From Opitutia bacterium (lineage in GTDB: Bacteria > Verrucomicrobiota > Verrucomicrobiia > Opitutales > UBA953), in contig CANHHS010000091.1 in NCBI GenBank assembly GCA_947460445.1, positions 1-6,002 on the forward strand: a DNA stretch of 6,002 bases, written 5' to 3'. The translations under genes and the position numbers were made by a program. A model generated the notes under the pieces. The model was not told the DNA's origin and made no database searches. It was given only the letters and a program-made list of their open reading frames with translations. Shown here piece by piece: positions 5,134 through 6,002 of this stretch (the first letter of the stretch is position 1; each line of letters opens with the position of its first letter).

Positions 5134-6002
5134 ATGTCAATCGCTCTGCTCTTCTCTGGCCAAGGCGCACAAGTGGTAGGTATGGGCAAGTCTCTCTATG
5201 AGGCTAATCCTGTCGCCAAATCGATTTATGACCGGGCAGCTAAGGTCCTTCCGTTCGACCTTAAGGAGGTTTGTTTCAACGGCCCAGCTGAGACCTTGAC
5301 GGAGACCCGGGTCTGCCAGCCTGCGCTCTATGTGCAAGGTTATGCCATTGCTGAAATCCTGCGCGAACGCGGCCACCTTAAGGACCTCAAGGCATGCCTC
5401 GGACTCTCCCTTGGCGAACTAACGGCATATGCCTATGCGGGCGTATGGGATTTTGAGACCGGTTTGCGCATTGTTGCTGAGCGTGGTCGTTTGATGCAGC
5501 AAGCCTGCGAGTCATCTAAGGGCGGTATGGCTGCAGTGATTGGCGGTTCGCGCGACGATATTGCTAAACTCTGCGCTGCCTTTGACATCCAAGCGGCTAA
5601 TTTCAACTGCCCTGGGCAGGTTGTCATTTCAGGTGAAGCTGAGAAAGTGAATGCGGCCGTGGCCCGCGCTAAAGAGTTTGGTCCTTTCAAGCTTGTTAAA
5701 GCACTCACAGTTGCCGGCGCGTATCATAGTCGCCTGATGGAGCCTGCACGTGTTGCCTTTGAGAAATTCCTCCAAGACATTCCATTTAACGCACCCAAAG
5801 TAACGGTGTATACGAATACGACAGGTGAAGCGGTTAGTGATCCATCAGCTCTGCGTACAGCGTTAGCAAAACAAGTCGTCTCCTCGGTCTACTGGGAAGA
5901 CAATTGTCGTGCCGCCGCCGCAAGTGGGATTACCCAATTTTATGAGTGTGGTCCTGGTGCCGTGCTTGCTGGCATGATGAAACGCACTGCGCCCGAAGCG
6001 CC
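5134..6002 (+). CDS. fabD: Malonyl-CoA:ACP transacylase FabD, N-terminal 289 residues (cut by window end)
   Basis: FabD moves malonyl groups from CoA to acyl carrier protein, the entry step for fatty-acid elongation in the cytoplasm. Visible motifs are FSGQGAQ (residues 7-13, oxyanion Gln), QPALY (62-66), the nucleophile elbow GLSLGE (90-95) with Ser92, Arg117 in AERGRLM for binding the malonyl carboxylate, NCPGQVVISG (158-167), the catalytic His198 in AGAYHSRLM, and YECGPGAVLAGM (270-281) near the C-terminus. Ser92 and Arg117 fall at the same numbers as in E. coli FabD. The family is about 310 residues long, so only about 20 are missing. The start is well fixed because an in-frame TAA lies at 5128-5130, six bases upstream of ATG 5134. 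The elbow has Leu where E. coli has His91, a common variant in other lineages. It follows the propeller/cytochrome gene by 50 bases with no functional link; other fab genes may follow beyond the window. Confidence 0.96.
   Translation, partial: MSIALLFSGQGAQVVGMGKSLYEANPVAKSIYDRAAKVLPFDLKEVCFNGPAETLTETRVCQPALYVQGYAIAEILRERGHLKDLKACLGLSLGELTAYAYAGVWDFETGLRIVAERGRLMQQACESSKGGMAAVIGGSRDDIAKLCAAFDIQAANFNCPGQVVISGEAEKVNAAVARAKEFGPFKLVKALTVAGAYHSRLMEPARVAFEKFLQDIPFNAPKVTVYTNTTGEAVSDPSALRTALAKQVVSSVYWEDNCRAAAASGITQFYECGPGAVLAGMMKRTAPEA

Noticed and set aside
1..6002. parS centromere site near parB
   Set aside because: No sequence close to the GTTTCACGTGAAAC palindrome was seen on reading the window; parS may lie elsewhere in the genome.

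Overview
The window looks like ordinary chromosomal DNA of a bacterium from the Planctomycetota-Verrucomicrobiota-Chlamydiota group, most likely a verrucomicrobial (Opitutae-like) lineage. The main reason is the large gene at 2564-5083. It has the beta-propeller plus C-terminal CxxCH layout of the 'Pirellula/Verrucomicrobium type' heme-binding proteins, which are strongly expanded in that group. Moderate G+C, a chromosomal-type ParB and a 'GLSLGE' FabD are compatible with this but do not prove it. The taxonomic call is an inference.

Layout, left to right. (1) 1-435: the C-terminal end of a heavy-metal P1B-type ATPase, open at the left edge. (2) 498-1097: a secreted coiled-coil protein with a C-terminal LysM domain. 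(3) 1118-2032: parB, 20 bases downstream; these first three genes are co-directional and may be one transcript. (4) 2025-2125: a compact repeat structure at the parB end. Four tandem GACTAAR heptamers, the first of which supplies the parB stop codon, face an inverted and more degenerate copy. (5) 2153-2494, minus strand: a YjdM/PhnA-family zinc-ribbon protein, convergent with parB. (6) 2564-5083, plus strand, divergent from yjdM: an exported 839-residue propeller/cytochrome c protein. (7) 5134-6002: the first 289 codons of fabD, open at the right edge.

The genes do not form one obvious pathway: metal transport, cell envelope, chromosome segregation, a small zinc-ribbon protein, a periplasmic redox protein and fatty-acid synthesis sit side by side. 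The nearest thing to a functional unit is the LysM-parB pair. No RNA gene, CRISPR array, insertion sequence, phage gene or defence system was seen. No gene-free stretch exceeds about 120 bases. The most distinctive non-coding signal is the heptamer and inverted-repeat structure after parB. I do not see a convincing new multi-gene system here.
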